From positions 1 through 64,000 of the forward strand of contig NZ_JAGGOO010000084.1 in assembly GCF_018614415.1 (NCBI RefSeq): a DNA stretch of 64,000 nucleotides, written 5' to 3'. Source of the stretch: Streptomyces sp. ISL-12 (GTDB lineage Bacteria > Actinomycetota > Actinomycetes > Streptomycetales > Streptomycetaceae). This document shows positions 1-8,219 of this stretch, in pieces (the first letter of the stretch is position 1; the number at the start of each line of letters is the position of its first letter). The notes below the pieces were generated by a model. The model was given only the letters and a program-made list of their open reading frames with translations, had not been told where the DNA came from and did not search any database. A program made the translations under genes and the position numbers.

Positions 1-71
1 TCGCGATGAGTCACGACTCAGAGCAATGTGCGCCGAACTCATCCCCCTGAAGTCCACGAGGAGTAGCCACC

Positions 72-257
72 GTGGCCAGCACCGAGAAGCTCAAGCTCCG
101 TGAAGTCCTCGAAGAGATCGAAATGAGCCGCGCCGCCTTCTACCGGCTGCGCGCCCGTGGCAAGGCTCCCAAGCTGATCAAGTTGCCGAACGGGCAGCTC
201 CGCTGCCGCCGCAGCGACCTTGACGCCTGGTGGGCCAAGTGCGAGATGAGTGCCTGA
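72..257 (+). CDS. Excisionase-like helix-turn-helix protein
   Basis: This 61-residue basic protein starts at GTG 72 behind GAGGAG at 58-63. Residues about 10-30 (REVLEEIEMSRAAFYRLRAR) read as a MerR/AlpA-type helix-turn-helix, and residues 38-54 (LPNGQLRCRRSDLDAWW) form the wing and the W-rich C-terminus usual for recombination directionality factors. In related elements such proteins bind arm sites next to att and switch the integrase towards excision. It sits 64 bp upstream of the integrase gene on the same strand, with a strong hairpin in between. The family assignment is by motif only. A short transcriptional regulator of the element is the alternative. Confidence 0.8.
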   Translation: MASTEKLKLREVLEEIEMSRAAFYRLRARGKAPKLIKLPNGQLRCRRSDLDAWWAKCEMSA

Positions 258-272
258 CCCCGAACCACCCCA

Positions 273-304
273 GAGGGACCCCCGCCAACCGGCGGGGGTC
301 CCTC
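273..304 (+). terminator. Perfect 14-bp hairpin between xis and int
   Basis: Arms 273-286 and 291-304 are fully complementary (14 bp, GC-rich) around the 4-nt loop AACC. It starts 15 nt after the excisionase stop codon and ends 7 nt before the integrase ribosome-binding site (GAAGGAG, 311-317). It is likely a terminator or attenuator that lowers integrase expression relative to excisionase. No long U-tract follows, so partial read-through is plausible. Confidence 0.75.
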
Positions 305-321
305 TCTCGTGAAGGAGATCG

Positions 322-1698
322 ATGCACAGCTACGACGTGCGCCTCTGGAACGTCCGCAAGCGCAACAGCAAGGCCGCCCCCTATCAGCTCCGCTGGCTGG
401 TCAGTGGCGAGGAGTTCCAGGAGAAGTTCGCGACCAAGACCCTGGCCGACTCCCGTCGGTCGGAACTGCTCTCTGCGGCGCGCAAGGGTGAGCCGTTCGA
501 CACGGAGACCGGCCTCCCCGTGTCGGAAGTGCGCGAGCGCAACCGTACGAGCTGGTACAGCCACGCCCGCGCTCACGCGGCCCGGAAGTGGCCGACCGCT
601 GCGGCCAAGCACCGCGCGAGCATCGCTGAAAGCCTGACCATCGCGACGATGGCGCTCTGTCCGACCGGGAAGGGGCGCCCTGCGGACGACCTCTTGCGCC
701 GTGCCCTCTACCAGTGGGGGTTCAACGCCGGACGCCATGACCAGGAACCCCCGGGCCCGGAAGCCAAGACCCTTGCTTGGGTAGAGGCCAACGCGCCGGC
801 CGTGGTCGACCTGGACAGCGCCAAGCGCGTGCGCACGGTTCTGGAACACCTGGCCAAGCGACAGGACGGGAAGCCGGCCGCCGCCAACACCTTCCGCCGG
901 CGTCGCGCGGTGCTGAGCAACTGCCTGCGGCTCGCTGTCGAGAACGAGTTGCTACCCGGCAACCCCCTGCTTCGTGTCCACTGGGAGACGCCCAAAGCGG
1001 TGGAGGAGCTGGACACCCGGAGCGTCGCAACGCCGGCGCAGGCACGGGCGCTGCTGGACGCCGTGCGGGCACAGGGAACGCGTGGCGCCCACCTGGTCGC
1101 GTTCTTCGCGTGCATGTACTACGCGGCCATGCGGCCCGAGGAAGTGTCCATGCTGAGCGCCGACCAGTGCGATCTTCCGGAGGAGGGGTGGGGGCGGCTC
1201 ATGCTCACCGGCGCCCGGCCGCAGGTCGGTTCCGCCTGGACGGACGACGGCAAGCCGTACGAGGAACGCCAGTTGAAGCACCGGGCCCGACGCGCGATCC
1301 GGCCCGTGCCGATCCCGCCCGTGCTGGTCGGCATCCTGCGCACCCATCTGGAGACGTTCGGGACCACACCCGAGGGCCGACTATTCAGCGCCGTACGCGG
1401 CGGGCCGATCCGGTCGCAGGAGTACGGCGCCGTATGGAAGGAGGCCCGCCGGAAGGCTCTCACCCCGGCGCAGGTCTCCTCTCCGCTCGCTGCCATCCCG
1501 TACGACCTGCGGCACGCCTGTGTGTCGTTCTGGCTCCGCTCCGGGGTGAGCCTGGCCGAGACCGCCCGCCGGGCCGGTCAGAGCGTCGCCGTTCTTCAGC
1601 GCTACTACGCCAAGGTGCTGGACGGCGAGGAAGCGACGATGAACGCCCTGATCGAACGGGGCCTGGCAGAGCACGAGGGCGAGGCAGAGGGGCCGTGA
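322..1698 (+). CDS. Site-specific tyrosine recombinase (integrase)
   Basis: This 458-residue protein is a phage-integrase-type enzyme that would catalyse integration of the element at the adjacent tRNA-Ser. ATG 322 follows GAAGGAG. The N-terminal half (to about residue 230) would hold the arm- and core-binding region. The catalytic domain shows the box I arginine R271 (AAMRPEEVSML), the box II motif YDLRH at residues 394-398 and the nucleophile region QRYY with Y428/Y429. The length and the YDLRHA form are typical of integrases from Streptomyces integrative plasmids. It reads towards the tRNA, with a hairpin at 1776-1809 between them. No truncation is visible, so the gene is probably active. 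Confidence 0.93.
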   Translation: MHSYDVRLWNVRKRNSKAAPYQLRWLVSGEEFQEKFATKTLADSRRSELLSAARKGEPFDTETGLPVSEVRERNRTSWYSHARAHAARKWPTAAAKHRASIAESLTIATMALCPTGKGRPADDLLRRALYQWGFNAGRHDQEPPGPEAKTLAWVEANAPAVVDLDSAKRVRTVLEHLAKRQDGKPAAANTFRRRRAVLSNCLRLAVENELLPGNPLLRVHWETPKAVEELDTRSVATPAQARALLDAVRAQGTRGAHLVAFFACMYYAAMRPEEVSMLSADQCDLPEEGWGRLMLTGARPQVGSAWTDDGKPYEERQLKHRARRAIRPVPIPPVLVGILRTHLETFGTTPEGRLFSAVRGGPIRSQEYGAVWKEARRKALTPAQVSSPLAAIPYDLRHACVSFWLRSGVSLAETARRAGQSVAVLQRYYAKVLDGEEATMNALIERGLAEHEGEAEGP

Positions 1699-1775
1699 AT
1701 CCTGGCCGCAGGTTGGCCGCACGCACTGGTCAGAAGTGGGATACGGCCGGAACGGGGTGAGACAGGCCGCATGCC

Positions 1776-1809
1776 GAAGGGGTGCCGTTCCGGAGAGTGG
1801 CACCCCTTC
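1776..1809. terminator. Hairpin between convergent int and tRNA-Ser
   Basis: Arms 1776-1786 and 1799-1809 form an 11-bp perfect stem with a 12-nt loop. It lies between the integrase (read rightwards) and the tRNA-Ser (read leftwards), so it can serve either transcript. Just downstream, GACCTGCT is repeated (1811 and 1827), which could be part of an integrase-binding region. That last point is inference. Confidence 0.65.
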
Positions 1810-1835
1810 TGACCTGCTAGGTCTCTGACCTGCTG

Positions 1836-1922
1836 CGGTGGGTGTGGGATTTGAACCCACGGTGACATCGCTGCCACGACGGTTTTCAAGACCGTTCCCT
1901 TAGGCCGCTCGGGCAACCCACC
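1836..1922 (-). tRNA. tRNA-Ser (anticodon UGA)
   Basis: This 87-nt gene folds into a class II cloverleaf. The acceptor stem is GGTGGGT (5' end at 1922) with ACCCACC, the D arm is CCCGAGCGGCCTAAGGG, and the anticodon arm ACGGT-CTTGAAA-ACCGT carries UGA. A long variable arm follows, then a T arm with TTCAAAT. The discriminator is G, and CCA is not encoded. The 3' end faces the integrase gene, so this tRNA is the probable integration target. Confidence 0.95.
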
Positions 1923-2014
1923 TCTGCCCCGTCCCGCCTGGGGCGGAGCGGGTACAGCGTACCGGCACGCGGTCGTGGACGGGGGCCGGAGGTGCGGGGA
2001 GGTGGTCGGGTGGA

Positions 2015-3496
2015 TCAGTCGTCGCCGGTCTTGGAGCCCAGGGTGAGTTCCACCGTGTTCTCCTTGCCGTCGCGCTCGTAGGTGACCTTCACCTTGTCGC
2101 CGGGCTGGTGGGTCCAGATCTCGCCGATCAGGGTGGGACCGCTGTCGATGACGTGGTCGTCCAGCTTGGTGATGACGTCGCCGGGCTTGAGGCCGGCCTT
2201 GTCCGCGGGGCCGCCCGACTCGACGGGCTCGGCGCCGCTGACGCCCTGCTCGGTGATCTGGGCGCCGTCGGTCGTCTCCTCCAGGGAGACGGACGCGCCG
2301 ATCTTCGCGTACACCGGCTCGCCGGTCTTGATCAGCTGCTGGGCGACGTACTTGGCCTGGTTGATCGGGATGGCGAAGCCGAGGCCGATGGAGCCGGCCT
2401 GGCCGGTGCCGCCGAGGCCGTTGCTCGCGGACTGGATCGCGGAGTTGATGCCGATGACGTTGCCCTGGGCGTCCAGCAGCGGGCCGCCGGAGTTGCCCGG
2501 GTTGATGGAGGCGTCGGTCTGCAGGGCGCTCATGTAGGACGCCTTGCTGGTGGCGCTGCCGTCGCTGGAGGCGACCGGGCGGTTCTTGGCGCTGATGATG
2601 CCGGTCGTCACCGTGTTGGACAGGCCGAAGGGGGCGCCGATGGCGATCGTGGAGTCGCCCACGGCCACCTTGTCGGAGTCGCCCAGGGCGAGCGGGTTCA
2701 GGTTCGACGGCGCGTTCGCCAGCTTGATGACGGCGACGTCGTAGCCCTGGGCGTGGCCGACCACCGAGGCGTTGTACTTCTTCCCGTCCGGGAACGTGGC
2801 GGTGAGCTTGCCGCCGTCGACCGCCTCGGCCACCACGTGGTTGTTGGTCAGGATGTGGCCCTGCTTGTCGAAGACGAAGCCGGTGCCGGTGCCGCCCTCG
2901 CCGCTGGTGCTCTCGGCCTCGATGGTGACCGTGCTGGGCAGCGCCTTGGCGGCCACGCCCGCGATGGTGCCCGCGTCGCGCTTGACCGAGCCGCCGGTGT
3001 CCGAGGCGGAGACCGTGGTGGAACCCGAGTCGTTGTTCTCGGCCAGGGTGTAGCCGAGACCGCCGCCGAGACCGCCCGCCACCAGCGCGGCGACCAGGAC
3101 CGCGGCGACCAGTCCGCCGCGCCCGCCGCCGGACTTCGGCGCGGGCTGCTGGTACGGGGCGCCCCAGCCGCCGCCAGAGCCGTCACCGCCGCCGAAGCCC
3201 ACACCGCTTCCGGTGCCGGCGCCGCCGCCCGCGTACGGGTTGGCCGGCGGCGGGGGCGGCGGCCAGGAGGCGTCGGGGGCCGAGCCCTGCGTGGCCGCTC
3301 CGTAGGGGGCCTGTCCCGGCGCCGGGTCGCCTGGGGCGCCGGGGTGGCCCTGGGAGGCGCCGTTCGGTCCCGCGGGCGGCGTCGGCGTGCCGCCCTGGGG
3401 CGCCGACGGCTGCGGGGAAGCTGCGGGAGAGTCCACCGGCACGGGGGGTGCGGACGGGGCCGGAGGTACCGCGGTGCCCTCGTTCTCGGTGCTCAC
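2015..3496 (-). CDS. Membrane-anchored HtrA/DegP-like serine protease with PDZ domain
   Basis: This 493-residue protein is a trypsin-fold envelope protease expected to act on misfolded or signalling proteins outside the membrane. The first ~135 residues are a Pro/Gly/Ala-rich cytoplasmic tail, followed by one membrane segment (GLVAAVLVAALVAGGLGGGL). The catalytic triad is visible as H220 (TNNHVV), D253 (YDVAVIKL) and S336 (GNSGGPLL). A single C-terminal PDZ domain carries GLKPGDVITKLDD. GTG 3496 was chosen over longer in-frame starts because GGAG lies about 9 nt upstream. It is monocistronic, with 278 bp of promoter region before the divergent phosphodiesterase gene. Confidence 0.9.
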   Translation of the reverse strand: MSTENEGTAVPPAPSAPPVPVDSPAASPQPSAPQGGTPTPPAGPNGASQGHPGAPGDPAPGQAPYGAATQGSAPDASWPPPPPPANPYAGGGAGTGSGVGFGGGDGSGGGWGAPYQQPAPKSGGGRGGLVAAVLVAALVAGGLGGGLGYTLAENNDSGSTTVSASDTGGSVKRDAGTIAGVAAKALPSTVTIEAESTSGEGGTGTGFVFDKQGHILTNNHVVAEAVDGGKLTATFPDGKKYNASVVGHAQGYDVAVIKLANAPSNLNPLALGDSDKVAVGDSTIAIGAPFGLSNTVTTGIISAKNRPVASSDGSATSKASYMSALQTDASINPGNSGGPLLDAQGNVIGINSAIQSASNGLGGTGQAGSIGLGFAIPINQAKYVAQQLIKTGEPVYAKIGASVSLEETTDGAQITEQGVSGAEPVESGGPADKAGLKPGDVITKLDDHVIDSGPTLIGEIWTHQPGDKVKVTYERDGKENTVELTLGSKTGDD

Positions 3497-3774
3497 AGCT
3501 TTTCTCCTCGGTCCACGGCTGTTGTTCGGTCCCACTGAGCAGCACTCAGCCACGCTCGTGCGCGCCGGCCCGAAGGGCTCCGACGCGGTGCAGCTGTGCA
3601 TGTCTTTTTTGTATGCCCCAGCTTTTCCCACGGGCCGTCAGAGCACCATAAGCGGTCGCTGTGGGTCCGTGGCGATTTCTTACATAGGAAATGTAAGACA
3701 TACCGGCCTGGATGCCCCGCCCCTGCCCCTACGTCCGTCTCACACCTGCCCCCGCGCGGTGACACCATGACGCG

Positions 3775-4602
3775 GTGACCCACGCACGACAGCACCGTAT
3801 CCAGGTCGTCGCCCACCGCGGGGCCTCGGAAGAAGCCCCCGAGCACACCCTCGCCGCGTACACGAAGGCCATCGAGGAGGGTGCGGACGCCCTTGAGTGC
3901 GACGTGCGCCTCACAGCCGACGGGCACCTGGTGTGCGTCCACGACCGCCGCGTCAACCGTACGTCCAACGGGCGCGGCGCGGTCTCGGCGATGGAGCTGG
4001 CCGACCTGGCGGCACTGGACTTCGGCTCCTGGAAGACGCGCGAGGCGTGGCGGATCCGCGGCGAGGAGCCCCAGTGGGAGCACCGTCCGGAGGACCGGGA
4101 GGCGACCTCCGTACTCACCCTCGAGCGGCTGCTCGAACTCGTCGCCGACGCGGGACGCAGGGTCGAGCTGGCCATCGAGACCAAGCACCCCACGCGCTGG
4201 GCGGGGCAGGTGGAGGAGCGGCTGCTGGCGCTGCTGAAGCGGTTCGGGCTCGACGCGCCGGCCGACGCGGACGACACGCGCGTGCGCGTGATGAGCTTCT
4301 CGGCGCGTTCGCTGCACCGGGTGCGGGCCGCCGCGCCGGCACTGCCCACCGTCTACCTGATGCAGTTCGTCTCACCCCGGCTGCGCGACGGGCGGCTGCC
4401 GGTCGGCGTCCGGATCGCGGGTCCCTCGGTACGGATCGTGCGCAGTCATCCCGCCTACATCGAGCGTCTGAAACGAGCCGGTCACCAGGTGCACGTATGG
4501 ACCGTGAACGAGCCGGAGGACGTGGACCTCTGCGTGAGCCTCGGCGTCGACGCCATCATCACCAACCGGCCCCGCGCGGTCCTGGAGCATCTCGGCCGCT
4601 GA
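3775..4602 (+). CDS. Glycerophosphodiester phosphodiesterase
   Basis: This 275-residue TIM-barrel GDPD-family enzyme hydrolyses glycerophosphodiesters to glycerol-3-phosphate and an alcohol. Signature residues are present: HRG at 14-16, the metal-ligand pair E41/D43 (ALECDVRLT) and H56 in LVCVHD. The C-terminus VHVWTVNEPEDV and ITNRP are typical. No signal peptide is seen, so it is cytoplasmic. The start GTG 3775 has no clear Shine-Dalgarno, and an overlapping ATG at 3767 is out of frame and closes after three codons. The transcript may be leaderless or nearly so. It is divergent from the HtrA-like gene. Confidence 0.9.
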   Translation: MTHARQHRIQVVAHRGASEEAPEHTLAAYTKAIEEGADALECDVRLTADGHLVCVHDRRVNRTSNGRGAVSAMELADLAALDFGSWKTREAWRIRGEEPQWEHRPEDREATSVLTLERLLELVADAGRRVELAIETKHPTRWAGQVEERLLALLKRFGLDAPADADDTRVRVMSFSARSLHRVRAAAPALPTVYLMQFVSPRLRDGRLPVGVRIAGPSVRIVRSHPAYIERLKRAGHQVHVWTVNEPEDVDLCVSLGVDAIITNRPRAVLEHLGR

Positions 4603-4811
4603 GACCGCCGGCCGGCACGCGCACGCTGCGGACCAGCAGTCAAACCGGCACATTCCAGCCATTCAGCGACCATCTGATTACCCGGAGTGCCCCGGCGCGT
4701 TCGGTGCGTGGCCGCGTGTGTCGAATGCGTCACCGGGCGGGGATCGGCCGGTTTCCGGTTCAGGCCAATGGGGCATCCACACCGTGGCGTGGGGCAAAGG
4801 AGGTCTCGGGG

Positions 4812-5363
4812 GTGGCGTTGGTGGTGGCACAGGAGGTGCCGACGTCGTCGAGCATGGCCGTTCCCCATGGCCCTTCGGGCGTGGGGGGAGCAAGGCACCG
4901 CATGCGTGATCAGTTGCGCAGGAGCGGAGTCGCGGAAGCGGTCATCGACGACGCCGTACTGATCCTTTCGGAACTCTTGAGCAATGCGTGCAAGCACGGC
5001 CGGCCCCTGGGTGGCGCCCTGGCCGGAGACGGTGACGTGCGTGCCGCCTGGCGGGTGGACGCCGGCGGCCGGCTCCTGGTCGAGGTGACCGACGGCGGCG
5101 GACCGACCCGTCCGGCCCCGGCGACCCCCTCGGTGACGGCACACGGGGGCCGCGGGCTCAACATCATCACCGCGCTGGCCGACGACTGGGGCGTCCGCGA
5201 CGACGCCCGGGGCGAGGTCACGGTCTGGGTCGTCGTCCATGCGGATGTGTACGACCCGGACGCCGGACACCGCCGCGACGACTTCGCCGCGCGGGTGGGC
5301 GCCCCGGCGGTGGCCGACATCCCGGGGCTGGACTTCGCGGACGCCTTCGACGACTTGGGCTGA
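4812..5363 (+). CDS. RsbW/SpoIIAB-like ATP-binding (HATPase) regulatory protein
   Basis: This 183-residue protein of the Streptomyces stand-alone GHKL ATPase type resembles anti-sigma serine kinases. The N box is at residues ~50-60 (ILSELLSNACKHG), the G1 box at VEVTDGGGPT and the G2 box at GGRGLNII. Its partner (sigma factor or anti-anti-sigma factor) cannot be told from the sequence. Start GTG 4812 is fixed by an excellent AAGGAGG at 4798-4804. Starting at the later ATG 4901 would cut into the conserved N-terminus. It stands alone, with no sigma or antagonist gene beside it. The C-terminal ~35 residues are family-specific tail. Confidence 0.85.
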   Translation: MALVVAQEVPTSSSMAVPHGPSGVGGARHRMRDQLRRSGVAEAVIDDAVLILSELLSNACKHGRPLGGALAGDGDVRAAWRVDAGGRLLVEVTDGGGPTRPAPATPSVTAHGGRGLNIITALADDWGVRDDARGEVTVWVVVHADVYDPDAGHRRDDFAARVGAPAVADIPGLDFADAFDDLG

Positions 5364-5440
5364 CGCGAACGCGGCGGCGAGCTGACGGCACGTCGGGCGA
5401 CTCCTCGGCGGACGGGGGCGGCTGACGGGTTCGACCGACA

Positions 5441-5590
5441 CTTCGGCCGACGGGTTCGATCATCGGGTTCAACTGACACTTGGGCCGACGCGTCCGGCCG
5501 ACGGGACCAACTGACGCTTCAGCCGACCTGTTCGACCGACGGGCCGGACCGACGGGGGTTCGGGTCACGCTTCGGCCGACGGGTGCGACG
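5441..5590. repeat. Degenerate ~38-bp repeat, unclear function
   Basis: A core like CTTCGGCCGA recurs at 5441, 5479, 5517 and 5570 (spacing 38, 38 and 53 bp), each followed by CGGG-like sequence and interspersed with TTCGACCGAC. It occupies the 382-bp gap after the ATP-binding protein gene. No convincing gene reads through it. It may be decayed repeat DNA with no function. Confidence 0.55.
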
Positions 5591-5625
5591 GGCAGCCTCC
5601 CGGACGTCCCGCGAAACCCGTGCCG

Positions 5626-5670
5626 TAGTCCACAGTCCTGGAGCTGTCCACAGTCCCGGAGTTGTCCACA
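5626..5670 (+). other. Three DnaA-box-like 9-mers with 18-bp period
   Basis: TAGTCCACA (5626), CTGTCCACA (5644) and TTGTCCACA (5662) lie exactly 18 bp apart in a short tandem repeat. The third matches the Streptomyces-preferred DnaA box TTGTCCACA exactly. The other two differ by one or two bases. The group lies just upstream of the SEC-C gene at 5746 and may also affect its transcription. DnaA binding is inferred, not shown. Confidence 0.55.
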
Positions 5671-5745
5671 GGTTCCCGTCGGCCGCCGCCTGAACGGCTA
5701 GGCTCGCGCCCGTACGAGTAGAGCCGTAACCGGGAGACACCCACG

Positions 5746-6708
5746 ATGGCCAAGAAGCGCCCCCAGACGAAGGCCAAGCGCCCTCAGCTCGATGCGGAGG
5801 TCCCGGTCGTCGGCGCCCGCGAGCCCTGCCCCTGCGGCAGCGGTCGCCGTTACAAGGCGTGTCACGGGCGGGCCGCCGCCCAGGCCGTGACCGAGCTGGT
5901 GCAGCGCCCGTTCGAGGGACTGCCCGGCGAGTGCGACTGGGTGGCGCTGCGCGAGTTGGTGCCGGCGGCGACGGCCGGGCTGCCGCTGAAGGGCGGCCTG
6001 CCCGAGGGCGTGCCGTCCGTGACCCTGGCGACGGTTCTGCCGATGGCCTGGCCGGCGCTGCGCCGTGACGACGGCTCGGTCCTGCTCGGCCTGCAGAACG
6101 ACACGCCCTCCGGTGACATCAGCCGCGACCTGGCCGACACCCTCCAGCGGGCCCTGAGCGCCGAGCCGGGTACGCCGGTCCAGGCCCGCCGCGCACCGGC
6201 GGACGGGCCCCGGCTCCAGGACCTGCTCGACGCCGACGGCGTTTTCGAGCCAGTGGTGCACGAGGGCTTCGAGTTCTGGGTCCCGGACGCGGAGAACGCC
6301 ACGCCCGAGGTGGCCGCCTCCCTGGAGCGGGCCAACGCCGCGGCCATCCCGACCGTCCGGCTCCAGGGCGTGGACGCCGCCTACTGGTGCGAGACGCCGG
6401 AGAAGAACCACCTGCGCTGGGTCATGCCGCACGAGGAGGAGCGACTTCTGGACGCTCTCGCGCGGCTGCACGCGGCGGGCCGGTCGTCCCTCGGGGAGGG
6501 CACCCGGCTCGTCGGTTCCTTCCGCGCCCACGGGCTGATCGTGCCGGTCTGGGACCTGCCGCGCGCCGTCTCCGCACAGGACGTCGAGAAGCCTGCGGCC
6601 GAGTTCGCCGAGCGCCTCGCCGAGGCTCTGGGCACGGACGCGCCGCTCACCGCCGAGGAGCGCCGGGCCCGTGGCGGTCTGACCAACCGGCAGGTCACGC
6701 TCAGCTGA
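5746..6708 (+). CDS. SEC-C motif protein of the DUF5926 type
   Basis: This 320-residue actinobacterial protein has no established biochemical role. A basic N-terminus (MAKKRPQTKAKRP) is followed by a zinc-binding SEC-C motif at residues ~28-41 (CPCGSGRRYKACHG), as found at the C-terminus of SecA. The remainder, about 270 residues, is the conserved actinobacterial domain ending in RRARGGLTNRQVTLS. ATG 5746 follows GGGAGA. No membrane segment or signal peptide is seen. The zinc motif suggests contact with ribosomes or protein partners, which is inference. A terminator-like hairpin follows at 6828. Confidence 0.85.
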   Translation: MAKKRPQTKAKRPQLDAEVPVVGAREPCPCGSGRRYKACHGRAAAQAVTELVQRPFEGLPGECDWVALRELVPAATAGLPLKGGLPEGVPSVTLATVLPMAWPALRRDDGSVLLGLQNDTPSGDISRDLADTLQRALSAEPGTPVQARRAPADGPRLQDLLDADGVFEPVVHEGFEFWVPDAENATPEVAASLERANAAAIPTVRLQGVDAAYWCETPEKNHLRWVMPHEEERLLDALARLHAAGRSSLGEGTRLVGSFRAHGLIVPVWDLPRAVSAQDVEKPAAEFAERLAEALGTDAPLTAEERRARGGLTNRQVTLS

Positions 6709-6827
6709 CGACCGGCCCCGGGGTGGGTGACTTCGGTCACAACTCCCGGTCAGCGCAGGTCAGTCGATGACCGGAAACGCAGAGACGGAATTTGCTAACC
6801 GCCGATCTCTTGTTACCGTTTCCAATA

Positions 6828-6867
6828 GCCCGGTTGCTGGTGCATCCCCCGTCGCCAGCAACCGGGC
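6828..6867 (+). terminator. 13-bp hairpin, probable bidirectional terminator
   Basis: Arms 6828-6840 and 6855-6867 are perfectly complementary (GCCCGGTTGCTGG and its inverse) with a 14-nt loop, followed by CTTTG. It lies 120 bp after the SEC-C gene and before the convergent gene ending at 7017. No coding gene is supported in this 308-bp gap. Confidence 0.65.
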
Positions 6868-6888
6868 CTTTGTGCGTCCGGTGCCGTT

Positions 6889-6955
6889 CAGCACCGCACG
6901 GTGCCGTTCAGCGCCATTCACGTTCAGCACCGTTCAGCACCGCTCAGCGCCGTTC
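6889..6955. repeat. Short tandem repeats of a GCCGTTCAGC-like unit
   Basis: The unit GCCGTTCAGC and close variants (CACCGTTCAGC, ACCGCTCAGC, GCGCCGTTCG) recur about seven times in ~70 bp. Spacing is roughly 10-13 bp without strict register. It sits in the gap between convergent genes, just after the hairpin at 6828-6867. Slippage-type repeat DNA is the simplest reading. Confidence 0.6.
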
Positions 6956-7016
6956 GTTCCGCCCTCGTTCACCGGGCGCCCACGGCCGCGCGCCCCGCGG
7001 CCGTACCTCCCGCGCC

Positions 7017-7682
7017 CTACATCTCGGGCGCGTTCACACCCGTACGAGTCAGGGCGTCGACCACCGCGTCGACCACGGCCTCCACGTCGGGCACCCAGGG
7101 CGAGGACGAGCCGGGCAGCGGAGCCCGCTCCCAGCGGACGGGGCCCGCGCCGCACTCGGACGGGGGCAGGGCGAGGTAGCCGCCCTCGCCGTGGAAGCGC
7201 AGGGAGCCGGGGACGAAGTCCTTGGCGTAGAGCAGTTCGCCCAACTGCTCCAGGGAGTACGGCTTGACGAGGATCGACCAGCGGGCCGGCGAGGCGACGA
7301 CCGGGCCGAGCCGCATGCCCGTCCGGTCGAGCGCGGCCAGGGCGCGGGCGGCCGGCAGCGCGGGCAGGGACACGGCGCACGGGGCGTTGCCCCCGGTGGC
7401 CAGGATGATCGGGGCGGCCGGCCGGTTGGCCCACCACCAGCGCACCATACGTCCGTCGGCGGTGGCCGCGAGGAGCCCCGGGTCGAAGGGGTGCGCGCCG
7501 GGCACCGTGCACTCCGGGTCGGGGCAGGAACAGCCGGAACGCCCCTCCGGATCCGCCGCCACGCCCGGGAGAACGGGCCACTGCCATTCCGTGGCGTAGG
7601 TCAGGGCCGCGCTGATCAGGTCAGGCCCCCCGTCACCGCGCCGGGACAGGAGCCTGCGTCGCCTTCCGAGGATCTCGCGCAT
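7017..7682 (-). CDS. Small protein with primase-polymerase-like domain
   Basis: This 221-residue protein resembles the N-terminal bifunctional DNA primase/polymerase (Prim-Pol) domain found in plasmid and phage replication proteins and in stand-alone Streptomyces homologues. Visible marks are an Ala-rich start (ISAALTYATEWQWPVLPG), the cysteine pair CSCPDPECTVPGAHP, and WWWANRPAAPIILATG, as in Prim-Pol folds. No helicase domain is fused. Start ATG 7682 has AAAGGAA about 12 nt upstream. It faces the SEC-C gene. With no replication genes nearby it may be a domesticated relic or a DNA-repair primase. Catalytic competence cannot be judged. Confidence 0.7.
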   Translation of the reverse strand: MREILGRRRRLLSRRGDGGPDLISAALTYATEWQWPVLPGVAADPEGRSGCSCPDPECTVPGAHPFDPGLLAATADGRMVRWWWANRPAAPIILATGGNAPCAVSLPALPAARALAALDRTGMRLGPVVASPARWSILVKPYSLEQLGELLYAKDFVPGSLRFHGEGGYLALPPSECGAGPVRWERAPLPGSSSPWVPDVEAVVDAVVDALTRTGVNAPEM

Positions 7683-8219
7683 GAGCGCTCGTTCCTTTCC
7701 GTTGCACGCCTGGCAACACCGAGGTCCACATCACACCATGTGTCGATCTCTTCACTGCGCGAATCGCTTGCGCGCACTTGCGCGTATCTGTCGGCGCGTC
7801 ACACCTTGCCGGGAGGCAAGGGGAACCCCTATGGGTCGAGCATCGGCTGCGTCCGCGGCCGGTCCGTCCATACTGCGTCGGGCAAAAGCATGGGCGTGGC
7901 GCGGGGGTGGCGGAGTCTGGCGTTTTGCCGTCCCGCGTATTTCTCTCCGCCTCCGCCACGGGAGGATGGGGCACGGTCGTCGGTGGATAGGACGCCCGGG
8001 TCCATCGCCAGGTTCCGGATGGTGCCGAGCACCCGCCGACCACCCCTGGCTTTCACCGAGTACGTACCCATCACGACCGCTGTGACGCTCCGTGAAGCAC
8101 CACCAGTCGACCGCAACAAGAGGTACTGCGGGGCGTTTTCCAGCCAACTTTGTTTCTTCGCACAACACAGACCAGGACGCCACTTACGCCTCATGGACAC
8201 CAGGAATTCCAGCAGGACA
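7683..8219. other. Gene-free 537-bp gap between divergent genes
   Basis: No ORF here has convincing codon bias. Two small hairpins stand next to each other: CTTGCC-GGGA-GGCAAG (7805-7820), followed by GGGG-AA-CCCC (7820-7829). The right part (8080-8220) is less GC-rich than its surroundings and probably holds the promoter of the phosphatase locus. I see no identifiable regulator site. Confidence 0.5.

Larger units (their letters stand above)
1..1836. mobile_element. Right end of a tRNA-Ser-integrated element
   Basis: An excisionase-like gene and a tyrosine integrase lie directly beside the 3' end of a tRNA-Ser gene, the classic arrangement of actinomycete integrative elements that use the tRNA 3' end as attB. 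The tRNA is intact, as expected when the element carries the replacement 3' segment. The att core is therefore inferred to lie near 1836-1880, but the other att copy and the rest of the element are to the left of the window. Base composition is as GC-rich as the host, so only gene content and position support this. It could be an integrative conjugative element, a plasmid or a prophage. Confidence 0.65.

Noticed and set aside
6767..7267. Open frame covering the gap after the SEC-C gene
   Set aside because: It runs through a terminator hairpin and tandem repeats into the antisense of the Prim-Pol-like gene. Its composition is Arg/Pro-rich and no family is recognised.
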